DNA of 64,000 nt from Nocardioides sp. GY 10113 (GTDB taxonomy: Bacteria > Actinomycetota > Actinomycetes > Propionibacteriales > Nocardioidaceae), in the NCBI RefSeq assembly GCF_004919105.1, contig NZ_STGK01000002.1, positions 372,001-436,000 of the forward strand. The letters run 5' to 3'. The first letter of the stretch is position 1; each line of letters starts with the position of its first letter. The notes under the pieces are model-generated. The model was not told where the DNA came from. It made no database searches and worked only from the letters and a program-made list of their open reading frames with translations. This document shows, one piece after another, positions 49,799 through 60,504 of this stretch. Position numbers and translations under genes: made by a program.

Positions 49799-50512
49799 TC
49801 ACCACAGACCGCCGACCGGCCCGACCAGGAAGAACGCGACGAAGCCGATCGTGTTGTCGAAGCCGTGGGCCAGCACCGGAGCCCAGACGGTCCCCTTCCA
49901 CCAGCGCAGCCCGCCGAGGACGGCACCGTCGAATCCGGCCGTCACCACGCCGACCGCGCCCTGCTCGGTGTGGATCGCCGCGAAGAGCACCGCGGTGGCC
50001 AGGATCGCCGCGGGCATCGCCCATCGAGCGCCGCCGAGGGCCTCGACCGTCCGGGTCAGGAGGTAGCCGCGGAACGCCGCCTCCTCGGCGAAGGCGGCCA
50101 GGGTCCAGCTCAGCACCAGGAGCACGGCGAGCAGCGCCAGGTTGCCCTGGAGCTCCGCGAAGCCGCTGGTGTCCTGACGCTCGCCGGTGACGTGCTCGAG
50201 CGCGGGGATCACCAGCCCGACGTCGACCAGGGCGAGCACGGCGGCGGCCACCAGCATCTCTCCGGCCAGGCGCCATGGCCGCCCGGGTCGGACCAGCCCC
50301 AGTGACGCCGGGCCGGTGCGCCGCAGCGCCAACGACAGCCCGGCCATCGCCAGCAGCACCAGCGACGGGACGAGAAGGTCCAGCAGCACCAGGACTGCCG
50401 CGACGCCGACCTCGATGCCGGCCACCGCCCGCGCCGCCCGATGCGGTCGGGCGCCCCTCGGCCGCCGCGTCTGCTGCACGGGTCCCGCGCTCACGTCCCC
50501 AGCGTCCGGCAT
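49799..50512 (-). CDS. CPBP family intramembrane glutamic endopeptidase
   Basis: 237-aa membrane protease of the CAAX/Rce1-like (CPBP) family. The catalytic motif EExxxR is EEAAFRGYLLTR at 143-154, the second motif FAAIHTEQG lies near 177-185, and the third, HGFDNTIG, near 216-223. Helices cover about 35-60, 82-103, 125-142, 165-185 and 195-235. Members process prenylated or peptide substrates or take part in stress and bacteriocin immunity; the substrate is unknown. The N-terminal 30 residues are basic and cytoplasmic. It stands divergent from the STAND regulator at 50595. Confidence 0.87.
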   Translation of the reverse strand: MPDAGDVSAGPVQQTRRPRGARPHRAARAVAGIEVGVAAVLVLLDLLVPSLVLLAMAGLSLALRRTGPASLGLVRPGRPWRLAGEMLVAAAVLALVDVGLVIPALEHVTGERQDTSGFAELQGNLALLAVLLVLSWTLAAFAEEAAFRGYLLTRTVEALGGARWAMPAAILATAVLFAAIHTEQGAVGVVTAGFDGAVLGGLRWWKGTVWAPVLAHGFDNTIGFVAFFLVGPVGGLW

Positions 50513-50594
50513 CGCGGCCGTCGCTCCCAGGGCGGATCGCCCCGCGGGTCCGGGACTTCGGACACGACCCCGCCGGCCCGGCTATCGTCGGCGG

Positions 50595-53025
<2,431 letters not shown>

Positions 53026-53048
<23 letters not shown>

Positions 53049-53691
53049 CGTAGCGGCGGTACTGCCAGGCGCCGATGGTGCGCAGGAAGAGTCGCACCGG
53101 GGCCGGCAGGTGGCTGACCATCAGCCGCCGCTCGGCGGCGTCGCACTCCTCCAGCACCGCGCCGAAGAGCAGCGGCAGCTGCCGCTTGGTCATCTTCTCG
53201 ACGCCGTGGTCGCCCATGCTCGCCCACTCCGCGGCCGTCACGTGGTGCAGGCACAGCGGCAGGATCTCCCGTTCCTCCAGGTCCAGGTGCTCCACGAGCG
53301 CGGCGGTGAAGCGCTCGATCAGCGCGGCGAGCTCCTCCCCGGCCTCGACCGTCGGCCCCCGCTCCCAGGCCGCCAGCAGCGGGCCGACCTGGTCGGCGTA
53401 CCCGTCGACGGCGTGGTGCTGCGCCTGCATGGTCTCCACCAGCCCGGTGGACGGCGCGGCGCGTTCCAGCAGGAGCGGCCAGAGCACGACGTCCTCGCCG
53501 GTGTGGTGCATCTCCAGGCCGCCCATCACCAGCCGGAGGTGGTCGGCGACCAGCGCGGCGCGAGCGGTGTCGCCAGGCGCGACCTCGCGGACGTAGGCCG
53601 GCGAGGCGCCGAACTCGCGCCGGAAGGCTCGGTGGACGACGACCATCTCCCGGATGTCGGGGCGCTCGGCGGTGGGGGTGGTGGCGGTCAT
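53026..53691 (-). CDS. Hemerythrin-like (HHE cation-binding) domain protein
   Basis: 221-aa four-helix protein. His/Glu ligands expected of the HHE fold appear in order: MVVVHRAFRREF near 16-27, LEMHHTGEDVVLWPLL near 60-75, MQAQHHAVDGY near 86-96 and LVEHLDLEEREILPL near 130-144. Such proteins bind a di-iron centre and sense or store O2, NO or iron. The C-terminal 70 residues (HGVEKMTKRQLPLLFGAVLEEC) continue as helices as in the actinobacterial long hemerythrins. ATG 53691 has GAGGAG upstream. The 3' end overlaps the convergent STAND gene. Confidence 0.88.
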
Positions 53692-53808
53692 GGTCTGCTC
53701 CTCGGCGGTCGGTGATGGATGCCTCCACCGTCGGCCGCCGCGACGGGACAGCCCACCCACACCGGCCCCACACCGGGCCCACGCTCGGTGAGGGACGGCG
53801 GACGCGAG

Positions 53809-54744
53809 TCAGCCGGGCGGCCGTACCGCCGCGGCGAGCTCCCGCGCGAGGGCGGCGACCTCGTCGCGGTCCGGGAGGGCGAGGCCGACCCGGCTCACCG
53901 ACAGCGAGGAGGCCGCATTGGCGAACCGCGCCGCCTCGTCCCAGTCGCCACCCTCCAGCCGGCGGACCGCGAGCGCGGCCATGAAGACGTCGCCCGCGCC
54001 GGTCTCGTCGACCGCCTCGACCCGGGCCGTCGGGACCTCGCGCAGGCCGTCGTCGTCGAGCAGGAGCGCCCCGTCCTCGGAGGCCTTGAGCAGCACCCGG
54101 CGGGCCCCGGCGGCGCGCAGCTCGGCGGCGGCCGACCGTGTCCACAGCCGCGAGCTGTGGATGCGGCCGGTGAGCTGCGCGGCCTCGTCGAGGTCGGGGG
54201 TGATCACGTCGGCCGCGAGCAGGTGGTCGCGGCGGACCCGGTCCGGCGGTGTCGGGTCCAGGTAGAGCGGCACGCCGCGCGCGGCCGTCGCGGCCGCCAG
54301 CGCCGACAGCGTCTCCGGCGGCACCTCGGCCTGGGCGACGACGACGTCGGCCACCGTCAGGCCGGCGACGTGAGGGGCGACGTCCGCCCAGGTGAGGAGC
54401 TCGTTGGCGCCCGGGGAGAAGACCAGGGAGCGGTGCTTGCCGCGCTCGAGCTCGATCGCCACGAAGCCGGTGTGCTCGTCGGCGGTGGTGGTCACCCCGG
54501 AGACGTCGATCCCGTCCCCGGCCGAGGCCTCGAGGCAGTGCTGGCCGAAGTCGTCGTCGCCGACCCGCGCCACCAGCGTGACCTCGGCCCCCAGTCGGGC
54601 CGCGGCCCGCGCCACGTTGCCCGCCTTGCCGCCGGGCTGCGCCAGGTGCCCCTCCGCCACCAGCGGCGCCTGCCCGCCGGACTCGCGCAGGCCGAACAGG
54701 TGGATGTCCATGTTCAGCCCGCCGACCACGACCAGTCGACCCAC
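53809..54744 (-). CDS. PfkB family carbohydrate kinase (ribokinase-like)
   Basis: 311-aa sugar or nucleoside kinase. N-terminal GRLVVVGGLNMDIHLFGL matches the PfkB start; the first signature is QPGGKAGNVARAAARLGAEV near 37-56, and the second, DETGAGDVFMAALAV near 247-261, contains the catalytic Asp of GAGD and the anion hole. STDDF-like GDDDFG near 62 and ITPDLDEAAQLTG near 178-190 are usual. The phosphate acceptor may be ribose, a 2-keto-3-deoxy sugar or adenosine; not distinguishable by eye. GTG 54744 has GAGGAG upstream; an earlier start at 54780 would place the site inside the gene. Stands alone. Confidence 0.88.
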   Translation of the reverse strand: MGRLVVVGGLNMDIHLFGLRESGGQAPLVAEGHLAQPGGKAGNVARAAARLGAEVTLVARVGDDDFGQHCLEASAGDGIDVSGVTTTADEHTGFVAIELERGKHRSLVFSPGANELLTWADVAPHVAGLTVADVVVAQAEVPPETLSALAAATAARGVPLYLDPTPPDRVRRDHLLAADVITPDLDEAAQLTGRIHSSRLWTRSAAAELRAAGARRVLLKASEDGALLLDDDGLREVPTARVEAVDETGAGDVFMAALAVRRLEGGDWDEAARFANAASSLSVSRVGLALPDRDEVAALARELAAAVRPPG

Positions 54745-54908
54745 GTCGTACTCCTCTGTGCACGGTCCTGCCCGCCCCACCTCGTGGGTAGCACGGCGCG
54801 CGGGCGCCGGCCAGGGCCGAGGGTCCCTGCCGCGGCGTGCCCGCTCACCTGCCGGTGTTCGTCGGCGACAGCGGTGGCCAGGCCGAGATCAGGTGTCATC
54901 CGTCCACG

Positions 54909-55538
54909 TCAGCGGGGGCGACTGCTCGCCAGCCTCTCGGCCCTCGCGCCAATCTCCTTGAGCATCCTGCGCTCCATCACCAAGGAGCCCGGTTCCATGG
55001 GGACCATGCCGCACCGATCGATCCACCGGGGCAACCGGAAGCGGTTGCGGCTGATCAGCCGGGTACGGCCCGCGCCGTCGTCGCGGATCGCGAAGGCCCA
55101 CGACCAGTTCCCGTCCGAGGATCGCCACGCGATGGCATGGGGCGGATCGACCAGCTCGAGGACCATCCGGTTGCCACCGAACTCGATCACCTCTCCCGGC
55201 TCCGGCTGTTGGTACTGCTCGAGGATGTGGTCGACGCTGTGCATGCCCAACCCGAACAGGTTCTCGATCCAGTCGTAGGTGTAGGCGCCGCCGCGAGGCG
55301 ACGGCCCCATCTGGGCGAGCCAGGGGAAGACGTCCGACGGTCGTGCGGCCACGCTGACCGCCCGCGTGGTCTGGCCGTCGGGGTCGACGACGAGGTCGTC
55401 CCCGGGAAGCCGCGCGCCGACCTCGTCGGGTCTCGCGCCCCAGCTCAGGACCCTCTGTCGCAGGAACACGCGGTAGCAGAGGGCCGCGCCGACGACGGAC
55501 AGGGCGACCGCACCCGAGACCGATCGACCGATGCGCAC
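54909..55538 (-). CDS. Membrane-anchored SRPBCC-like protein
   Basis: About 209 aa. A single hydrophobic helix near the N-terminus (SVSGAVALSVVGAALCYRVF) anchors a soluble domain. The domain reads RAVSVAARPSDVFPWLAQMGP, GGAYTYDWIENLFGLGMHS, VIEFGGNRMVLELVDPPHAIAW and WSWAFAIRDDGAGRTRLISRNR, a START/SRPBCC beta-alpha pattern of an actinobacterial family without assigned ligand. The start is uncertain: GTG 55538 (VRIGRSV) is used because it immediately precedes the TM helix; longer in-frame readings begin at 55670 but have no ribosome site and a poor N-terminus. No operon partner is obvious. Confidence 0.65.
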   Translation of the reverse strand: MRIGRSVSGAVALSVVGAALCYRVFLRQRVLSWGARPDEVGARLPGDDLVVDPDGQTTRAVSVAARPSDVFPWLAQMGPSPRGGAYTYDWIENLFGLGMHSVDHILEQYQQPEPGEVIEFGGNRMVLELVDPPHAIAWRSSDGNWSWAFAIRDDGAGRTRLISRNRFRLPRWIDRCGMVPMEPGSLVMERRMLKEIGARAERLASSRPR

Positions 55539-55682
55539 ACACCCATGGTCTCCGCCTCGCCCCGCCCATGCCACGGACGGAGGACCGCCCCGGAAGGGAC
55601 GTGAGTCACCCGTGGGGACCACGCGTGCCTCCGGCTGCGCGCAACCGGACGGCGCGTGGTCGGCCTCCACCCGGGAGGCGGC

Positions 55683-55844
55683 CTACCGACCGGGCCCCCA
55701 GCCGCCGCCACCCCAGCCGCCGCCCCGCTCCCGGTACCTGCGCGAGAGCCTGCCGTCGGGGCCGTGGTCCGGACGACCTGCGCTCCACCAGATCAGGGCC
55801 AGCAGCACGCCGACCGCGAGCACCACCACGATCAGCCTGATCAT
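55683..55844 (-). CDS. Short membrane peptide, 53 aa
   Basis: Begins MIRLIVVVLAVGVLLALIWWSAGRPDHG: one TM helix (about 2-22) followed by a short basic tail ending in a Gly/Trp-rich stretch (ERGGGWGGGGWGPGR). GGGGGA lies 9 nt before ATG 55844. Codon usage fits the genome and the hydrophobic helix is convincing, but there is no family match I recognise. Could be a small regulatory or stress membrane protein. Confidence 0.55.
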   Translation of the reverse strand: MIRLIVVVLAVGVLLALIWWSAGRPDHGPDGRLSRRYRERGGGWGGGGWGPGR

Positions 55845-56096
55845 GCGTCCCCCATCCTGAACGTGTGCCGCGCGCGACGCGCCGACGGGCCGACCCGCGA
55901 CACGGCGCCGAGCCCCGTGGCCCGACGGCGTTCGCAGTCTGCCGGAACCGGCGCCAGCGCGTCCTGAGGACGCGCCAGATCCTCGACGGCGACGACGACC
56001 GTCACGAGCGGCAGCCCGGCCGCGTCGTGCCACCGCACGGGGCTGTTCGCAGGGGCTGTTCGCACGGGCTGATCGCACGGGCCTACCCTTGCCGCG

Positions 56097-56300
56097 ATGA
56101 ACGAGTCGGACCCTGAGAACCGTTACGGCAGCCCGAGCGTCGCGGCGAAGGCCCTCGGCGCGCTGGTCGCGCTGACCATGATCGTCCTCGGCGGCCTGTG
56201 GGCCTTCGCGGGCTCGGGTGCGGCCCAGACGATCGGTCCGATCCTGGCGGGCCTGGGCGTCGCACTGGGCTACGTCGTGCTGATCCAGAAGCGCCACTGA
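56097..56300 (+). CDS. Small two-TM membrane protein, 67 aa
   Basis: [21 protein letters not shown] starts a short polar head, followed by two TM helices at about 20-38 ([19 protein letters not shown]) and 42-62 ([21 protein letters not shown]) and a QKRH tail. Pattern is common in actinobacterial unnamed small proteins. TACCCT (56084-56089) lies 7 nt before the ATG with no ribosome site, suggesting a leaderless message. The acyl-CoA ligase starts 52 nt beyond. Confidence 0.68.
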   Translation: MNESDPENRYGSPSVAAKALGALVALTMIVLGGLWAFAGSGAAQTIGPILAGLGVALGYVVLIQKRH

Positions 56301-56352
56301 CACACCCGCGGCGGCCATTGACAGCCACCACCGGGCGGCAGAGTGTTCGGGA

Positions 56353-57960
56353 ATGGAGTCCTACGCCGCCGGAGACACCCACCCGCCGCTGCTCGAGGAG
56401 ACCATCGGCGCCAACCTCGAGCGCACCGTCGCCGCCCATCCCGACCGCGAGGCGCTGGTCGAGGTCGCGACCGGACGACGTTGGACGTGGGCCGAGCTGG
56501 ACCGGGCGGTCGACGGCCTGGCGATCGGCCTGATCCGGGCCGGGATCACCCAGGGCGACCGGGTCGGGATCTGGTCCCCGAACTGCGCCGAGTGGACGAT
56601 CACCCAGTACGCGACCGCGAAGATCGGCGCGATCCTGGTCACCATCAACCCCGCCTACCGGACCCACGAGCTGGCCTATGCGCTCACCCAGTCGGGCACC
56701 CGGCTGCTCATCTCGGCCACGGAGTTCAAGACCAGCGACTACCGGGCGATGGTCGAGGAGGTCGTCGACGACACCCCGGTCGAACGGGTGCTCTACCTCG
56801 GCTCCCCCGAGTGGGCCGACCACAACGTCTCCGACCCCGGCGTGACCCTGGCGGACGTGATGACCTGGTCCCTGGCGCCGGAGGACCCGATCAACATCCA
56901 GTACACCTCGGGCACCACCGGCTACCCCAAGGGCGCCACGCTCAGCCACCGCAACATCCTCAACAACGGCTACGTCACCACCGAGCTGATCGGCTTCACC
57001 GAGCAGGACAGGCTCTGCATCCCGGTGCCCTTCTACCACTGCTTCGGGATGGTGATGGGCAACCTCGGCTGCACCACCCACGGCGCCACGATGGTGATCC
57101 CGGCGCCCGGCTTCGACCCCGAGACCACGCTGCGCACCATCGCCGCCGAGCGGTGCACCGCCGTGTACGGCGTACCGACGATGTTCATCGCGATGCAGAG
57201 CCACCCGACCTTCGCCGAGCACGACCTGTCCAGCCTGCGCACCGGGATCATGGCCGGCTCGATCTGCCCGGTGGAGGTGATGAAGCGCTGCATCGACGAC
57301 ATGCACCTGGCCGAGGTCGCCATCGCCTACGGGATGACCGAGACCTCGCCGGTCTCCTGCCAGACCCGCGTCGACGACGACCTGGAGCGGCGCACCGCGA
57401 CCATCGGCCGCGTCCACCCGCACGTGGAGATCAAGGTCGTCGACCCGGTGACCGGCGAGGCCGTCGAGCGCGGCGAGACCGGCGAGTTCTGCACCCGCGG
57501 GTACTCGGTGATGCTCGGCTACTGGAACGACCCGGAGAAGACGGCCGAGGCGATCGACGCCGACGGCTGGATGCACACCGGCGACCTCGCGGTGATGCGG
57601 GAGGACGGCTACTGCACCATCGTCGGCCGGATCAAGGACATGGTGATCCGCGGCGGGGAGAACATCTACCCCCGCGAGATCGAGGAGTTCCTCTACGCCC
57701 ACCCCGACGTCGAGGACGTCCAGGTGATCGGCGTCCCCGACGAGAAGTACGGCGAGGAGCTGTGCGCCTGGATCCGGATGCGGGCCGGGGCCGAGCCGTT
57801 GGACGCCGACGCGGTCCGCGCCTACGCCAGCGGGCGGCTCGCGCACTACAAGATCCCCCGCTACGTGCTGGTGGTCGAGGAGTTCCCGATGACGGTCACC
57901 GGCAAGGTCCGCAAGGTGCAGATGCGCGAGGAGTCGGCGCGGACCCTCGGGCTGACCTGA
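56353..57960 (+). CDS. Acyl-CoA synthetase (AMP-binding, FadD/medium-chain type)
   Basis: 535-aa ANL ligase. P-loop [19 protein letters not shown] (core 184-194), adenylate motif [10 protein letters not shown] near 317-326, [26 protein letters not shown] near 407-432 and the catalytic Lys in [14 protein letters not shown] near 515-527. It activates a carboxylic acid as CoA thioester. The start [19 protein letters not shown] and the [20 protein letters not shown] stretch match the short/medium-chain fatty acyl-CoA synthetases of actinobacteria. It is monocistronic: a convergent azl operon and a hairpin follow. Confidence 0.9.
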   Translation: MESYAAGDTHPPLLEETIGANLERTVAAHPDREALVEVATGRRWTWAELDRAVDGLAIGLIRAGITQGDRVGIWSPNCAEWTITQYATAKIGAILVTINPAYRTHELAYALTQSGTRLLISATEFKTSDYRAMVEEVVDDTPVERVLYLGSPEWADHNVSDPGVTLADVMTWSLAPEDPINIQYTSGTTGYPKGATLSHRNILNNGYVTTELIGFTEQDRLCIPVPFYHCFGMVMGNLGCTTHGATMVIPAPGFDPETTLRTIAAERCTAVYGVPTMFIAMQSHPTFAEHDLSSLRTGIMAGSICPVEVMKRCIDDMHLAEVAIAYGMTETSPVSCQTRVDDDLERRTATIGRVHPHVEIKVVDPVTGEAVERGETGEFCTRGYSVMLGYWNDPEKTAEAIDADGWMHTGDLAVMREDGYCTIVGRIKDMVIRGGENIYPREIEEFLYAHPDVEDVQVIGVPDEKYGEELCAWIRMRAGAEPLDADAVRAYASGRLAHYKIPRYVLVVEEFPMTVTGKVRKVQMREESARTLGLT

Positions 57961-57976
57961 GGCCGGATCGACCGGG

Positions 57977-58002
57977 CTGAGCCCCGTCGGGAAGGGGCTC
58001 AG
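57977..58002. terminator. 9-bp hairpin between ligase and azlD genes
   Basis: CTGAGCCCC (57977-57985) pairs exactly with GGGGCTCAG (57994-58002) around an 8-nt loop; the right arm contains the azlD stop codon. Likely bidirectional terminator. Confidence 0.65.
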
Positions 58003-58322
58003 GCGAGCCCGACGAACAGGGCCAGCCCGTTGACGGCCAGGCCGGCGACGAGGCCGATGCCGACGTTCCTCGTGCGTCGTACGACGGCGAAGGCGACCGC
58101 CACGGCGACCACCGCGCCCACCGGGGGCAGCGTCGGCTCGCCGTGCACCAGGACGACGCCGGAGGCGATCATCGCGGCCAGCACGGCCGGGGTGACCAGC
58201 GAGGTGAGCTCGAGGAAACGCTCGGACTCGACCAGCCGACCGCCGGCGACGGTCATCCAGACCCGCAACAGGTAGGTGACGAGCGCGGCGAGGGCGAAGG
58301 TCACCAGGACCGTCGTGGTCAT
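57999..58322 (-). CDS. azlD: AzlD family exporter small subunit (second copy)
   Basis: 107-aa membrane protein with three to four helices (VLVTFALAALVTYLLRVWMT, LTSLVTPAVLAAMIASGVVL, VGAVVAVAVAFAVVRRT, VGIGLVAGLAVNGLALFVG). Length and pattern are those of AzlD. ATG 58322 overlaps the azlC stop (ATGA). It is the last gene of an OsmC-PIG-L-azlC-azlD operon. This copy lacks an adjacent Lrp regulator, unlike the pair at 12-13 kb. Confidence 0.83.
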   Translation of the reverse strand: MTTTVLVTFALAALVTYLLRVWMTVAGGRLVESERFLELTSLVTPAVLAAMIASGVVLVHGEPTLPPVGAVVAVAVAFAVVRRTRNVGIGLVAGLAVNGLALFVGLA

Positions 58323-59053
58323 CGCGCCCACCCCTTCCCGGCTCGGGCCGCGACGGCGACCCCGAGCCCGACGGCGACCGGCAGCGTGGCCGCCCCCAGC
58401 CAGCCGGAGCCGGCCAGGATGCCGGCCCCGGCGACCACCGCGGCGATCCGCGCCGGCGCCTTGTCGAGGTTGTTGGCGAGCATGCCGGCGAAGACCAGCG
58501 GCGCGGCCAGGTGCAGCCCGAGCTCCTCCGGCAGCCGCGCACCCGCCGCGTAGGCGACCAGCTGGCTGCCGAGGAAGATCGCGGCGAGCATCGCGGTGGC
58601 GGTCAGGTAGTACCGCTGCCGCCAGCCCAGCGCGACGCCGGGACCGAAGCGCTGCTGGCCGAGCAGGAACGTCTGGTCGACCAGGGGGAAGACCAGCAGC
58701 ATCCGGCGCAGCAGCGGCGCCTCGGAGAACCAGCGGGCGGCGCCCGCGCCGTAGTAGACGAAGCGGAGGTTGACCAGCGCGGTCACCAGGACCACCCCGG
58801 CGATGCCGTCGCCACGGCCGAAGGACTCGACGACCGCCAGCTGGGCGGCGCCGGCCAGCAGCACCACCGCGCCGAACATCGCCTCGGCGACCGACAGCCC
58901 GGCGGCCATGCTGGCCGTGCCGAGCGCCAGTCCGAACGGCACCAGCGCCGCGGCGAACGGCCAGGTGTCCTTCACCGCCTGACGCACCGGGCTCGCCGGC
59001 GGCGCCAGGTCAGCCGGTACGGCGGCGGGCGCCGCGACCGCGGAGGTGGTCAT
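58319..59053 (-). CDS. azlC: AzlC family exporter large subunit (second copy)
   Basis: 244-aa permease. Family motifs are LLAGAAQLAVVESFGRG near 66-82 (consensus AGxAQ), VNLRFVYYGAGAARW near 92-106, FPLVDQTFLLGQQRF near 120-135. Exports branched-chain or related amino acids with AzlD. It is less like the first copy in length and motif wording, so a different substrate is possible. ATG 59053 overlaps the PIG-L stop by 4 nt (ATGA), so three genes are translationally chained. Confidence 0.85.
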   Translation of the reverse strand: MTTSAVAAPAAVPADLAPPASPVRQAVKDTWPFAAALVPFGLALGTASMAAGLSVAEAMFGAVVLLAGAAQLAVVESFGRGDGIAGVVLVTALVNLRFVYYGAGAARWFSEAPLLRRMLLVFPLVDQTFLLGQQRFGPGVALGWRQRYYLTATAMLAAIFLGSQLVAYAAGARLPEELGLHLAAPLVFAGMLANNLDKAPARIAAVVAGAGILAGSGWLGAATLPVAVGLGVAVAARAGKGWAR

Positions 59054-59781
59054 GACGCACCGACCAGGGCGGCGCGCCGGAACGCCTCCTGCGCGATCCA
59101 GCGGCGGTAGACCGGCTCCCCCATCGCCGCGGCGACCACGTCGCTCTGGCTGGCGTGACCGCCCAGCGCGGCGCGCTTGCGGTTGAGCTCGGCGGGGGTC
59201 AGGTCGAGCACGGCGGCGATCTCGTCCTCCGGTACGCCGGTGGGCTCCTCGGTCATCCAGATGCCGAGCTCGTCGTGCAGGACGCGCCACTCGTCCAGCC
59301 AGGCGTCGGTCTTGGCCGCCTGCCAGAGCTCGCCGTGCCCCCAGGCGCGCCACGCGTCGGCGGCCAGCCGACCGGCGGTGACGTGGTCGTCGTGGCCGGT
59401 GATCCCGTCGGGCCCGAAGGTGACGACCACGTCGGGCCGCACCTCCCGGGCGATCTCGACGAGGCGGTCGACCACCCCGGCGGCCGGCACCTCGGAGAGG
59501 CTGCCGTCGGGGTGGCCGAGGAAGCGGATGTCGGTGACGCCGATGGCCGCCATCGCCGTTCCGAGCTCGGCGCGCCGCAGCGCGCGGCGCTCCGCGAGGG
59601 TGCGGGGGTCGTCGTCCCCGAACCCCGCCTCGCCGTCCGTGAGCGCCACGACGGTCACCCGACCGCCGGCCTGCAGCGTGCGCTGCATCAGGCCGGCCGA
59701 CAGGTAGGACTCGTCGTCGGGGTGCGCCCACAGGCCGAGGAGGCTGCGCGGCGGGTGCGCGGAGTGGTGGTGGCGGGTCAT
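59050..59781 (-). CDS. PIG-L family deacetylase
   Basis: 243-aa zinc deacetylase of the LmbE/PIG-L family, which includes MshB (mycothiol biosynthesis) and Mca (mycothiol conjugate amidase). The AHPDDE motif is at 19-24 (zinc Asp/His), the second zinc His in GITGHDDHVTAGRLA near 125-139. LTDGEAGFGDDDPRTLAERRALRRAEL near 47-73 is typical. It removes an acetyl or acyl group from an amino sugar or conjugate. Followed with overlap by azlC, so the released amine may be exported by AzlCD; this is inference. It starts at ATG 59781, 32 nt past the OsmC stop. Confidence 0.87.
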   Translation of the reverse strand: MTRHHHSAHPPRSLLGLWAHPDDESYLSAGLMQRTLQAGGRVTVVALTDGEAGFGDDDPRTLAERRALRRAELGTAMAAIGVTDIRFLGHPDGSLSEVPAAGVVDRLVEIAREVRPDVVVTFGPDGITGHDDHVTAGRLAADAWRAWGHGELWQAAKTDAWLDEWRVLHDELGIWMTEEPTGVPEDEIAAVLDLTPAELNRKRAALGGHASQSDVVAAAMGEPVYRRWIAQEAFRRAALVGAS

Positions 59782-59813
59782 CGGTTCGCTCCTTGTGTGA
59801 GTGTGGACCCGGC

Positions 59814-60407
59814 TCAGGCCTCGACGCGACCGACGACCACCTGGGTCGGGCCGGTGAGCATGTCGAAGACGGCGGAGTACTTGGTCGCCGACGCGATGAG
59901 GGCGTCGATCTGGTCCTGGTCGGCGTCCGCCTGGACGTCGAAGGCGACCTCGATGCGGCTGAAGCCCTTGCGCACGTCGGGGTCGACGCCGAGCACGCCG
60001 CGCACGTCGATCTCGCCCGTGACGGTGGAGGTCACGCTGTGCAGCGCGATGCCGCGGGCGGCGGCGCCGGTGGCGACGCCGGCCGTGATGCAGGAGGCCA
60101 GCGCGTGCAGCACGTACTCCTGCGGGGTCGGGCCGTAGCCGTGGCCCAGGGTCGGGTGGTCGCTGGTGAACCGGAACTCCTCGACGTGCTGCTGGTCGGC
60201 GCCGATGCCGTACCACTCGTGGATGCTCGAGGTGCTCGCGGTGCCGTCGACCCACGCGTTGCGGGCCGTGAACCGGAACGCCGCGAGGTCGCCGTTGTCG
60301 GTGAACTTGGCGATCGCGCCGAACATCTTCGCGGTCGGGACGCCGTTGGTCTCCCCCTCGCGCTGCGGTCGGGCGCTGGTGATCTCGGTGCTCTGGATGG
60401 CGGTCAT
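59814..60407 (-). CDS. OsmC family peroxiredoxin-like protein
   Basis: 197-aa OsmC/Ohr fold. The conserved catalytic Cys is C106 in HALASCITAGVATGAA. The first redox Cys of true Ohr proteins is not seen in the TARNAWVDGTASTSSIHEWYG stretch, so this is a one-Cys YhfA-like member. PTLGHGYGPTPQEYVLHALASC is the typical pre-motif. It may reduce organic hydroperoxides or act on thiols. First gene of the operon with PIG-L and azlCD. ATG 60407 follows GGGAG. A 12-bp palindrome lies upstream at 60493. Confidence 0.85.
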   Translation of the reverse strand: MTAIQSTEITSARPQREGETNGVPTAKMFGAIAKFTDNGDLAAFRFTARNAWVDGTASTSSIHEWYGIGADQQHVEEFRFTSDHPTLGHGYGPTPQEYVLHALASCITAGVATGAAARGIALHSVTSTVTGEIDVRGVLGVDPDVRKGFSRIEVAFDVQADADQDQIDALIASATKYSAVFDMLTGPTQVVVGRVEA

Positions 60408-60492
60408 GGTGGTCTCCCTGTGTCGGTGGCGCCCCGGGCGGGATGCCGATGACCACCACACTCCCGAAGCCGGGACGACCAGCCTTGGAGAC

Positions 60493-60504
60493 GATCTGCA
60501 GATC
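60493..60504. promoter_or_regulatory. Perfect 12-bp palindrome GATCTGCAGATC
   Basis: It ends at the stop codon of the large regulator gene and lies about 85 nt before the OsmC start. It could be an operator for the OsmC operon, or a weak terminator element. No -10/-35 pair is evident nearby. Confidence 0.35.

Noticed and set aside
55841..56065. 74-codon minus-strand frame whose stop overlaps the start of the 53-aa membrane peptide
   Set aside because: Overlap of ATGA type is tempting, but third-position GC is lower than in real genes here and the peptide has no hydrophobic or domain pattern. Left out as unsupported.
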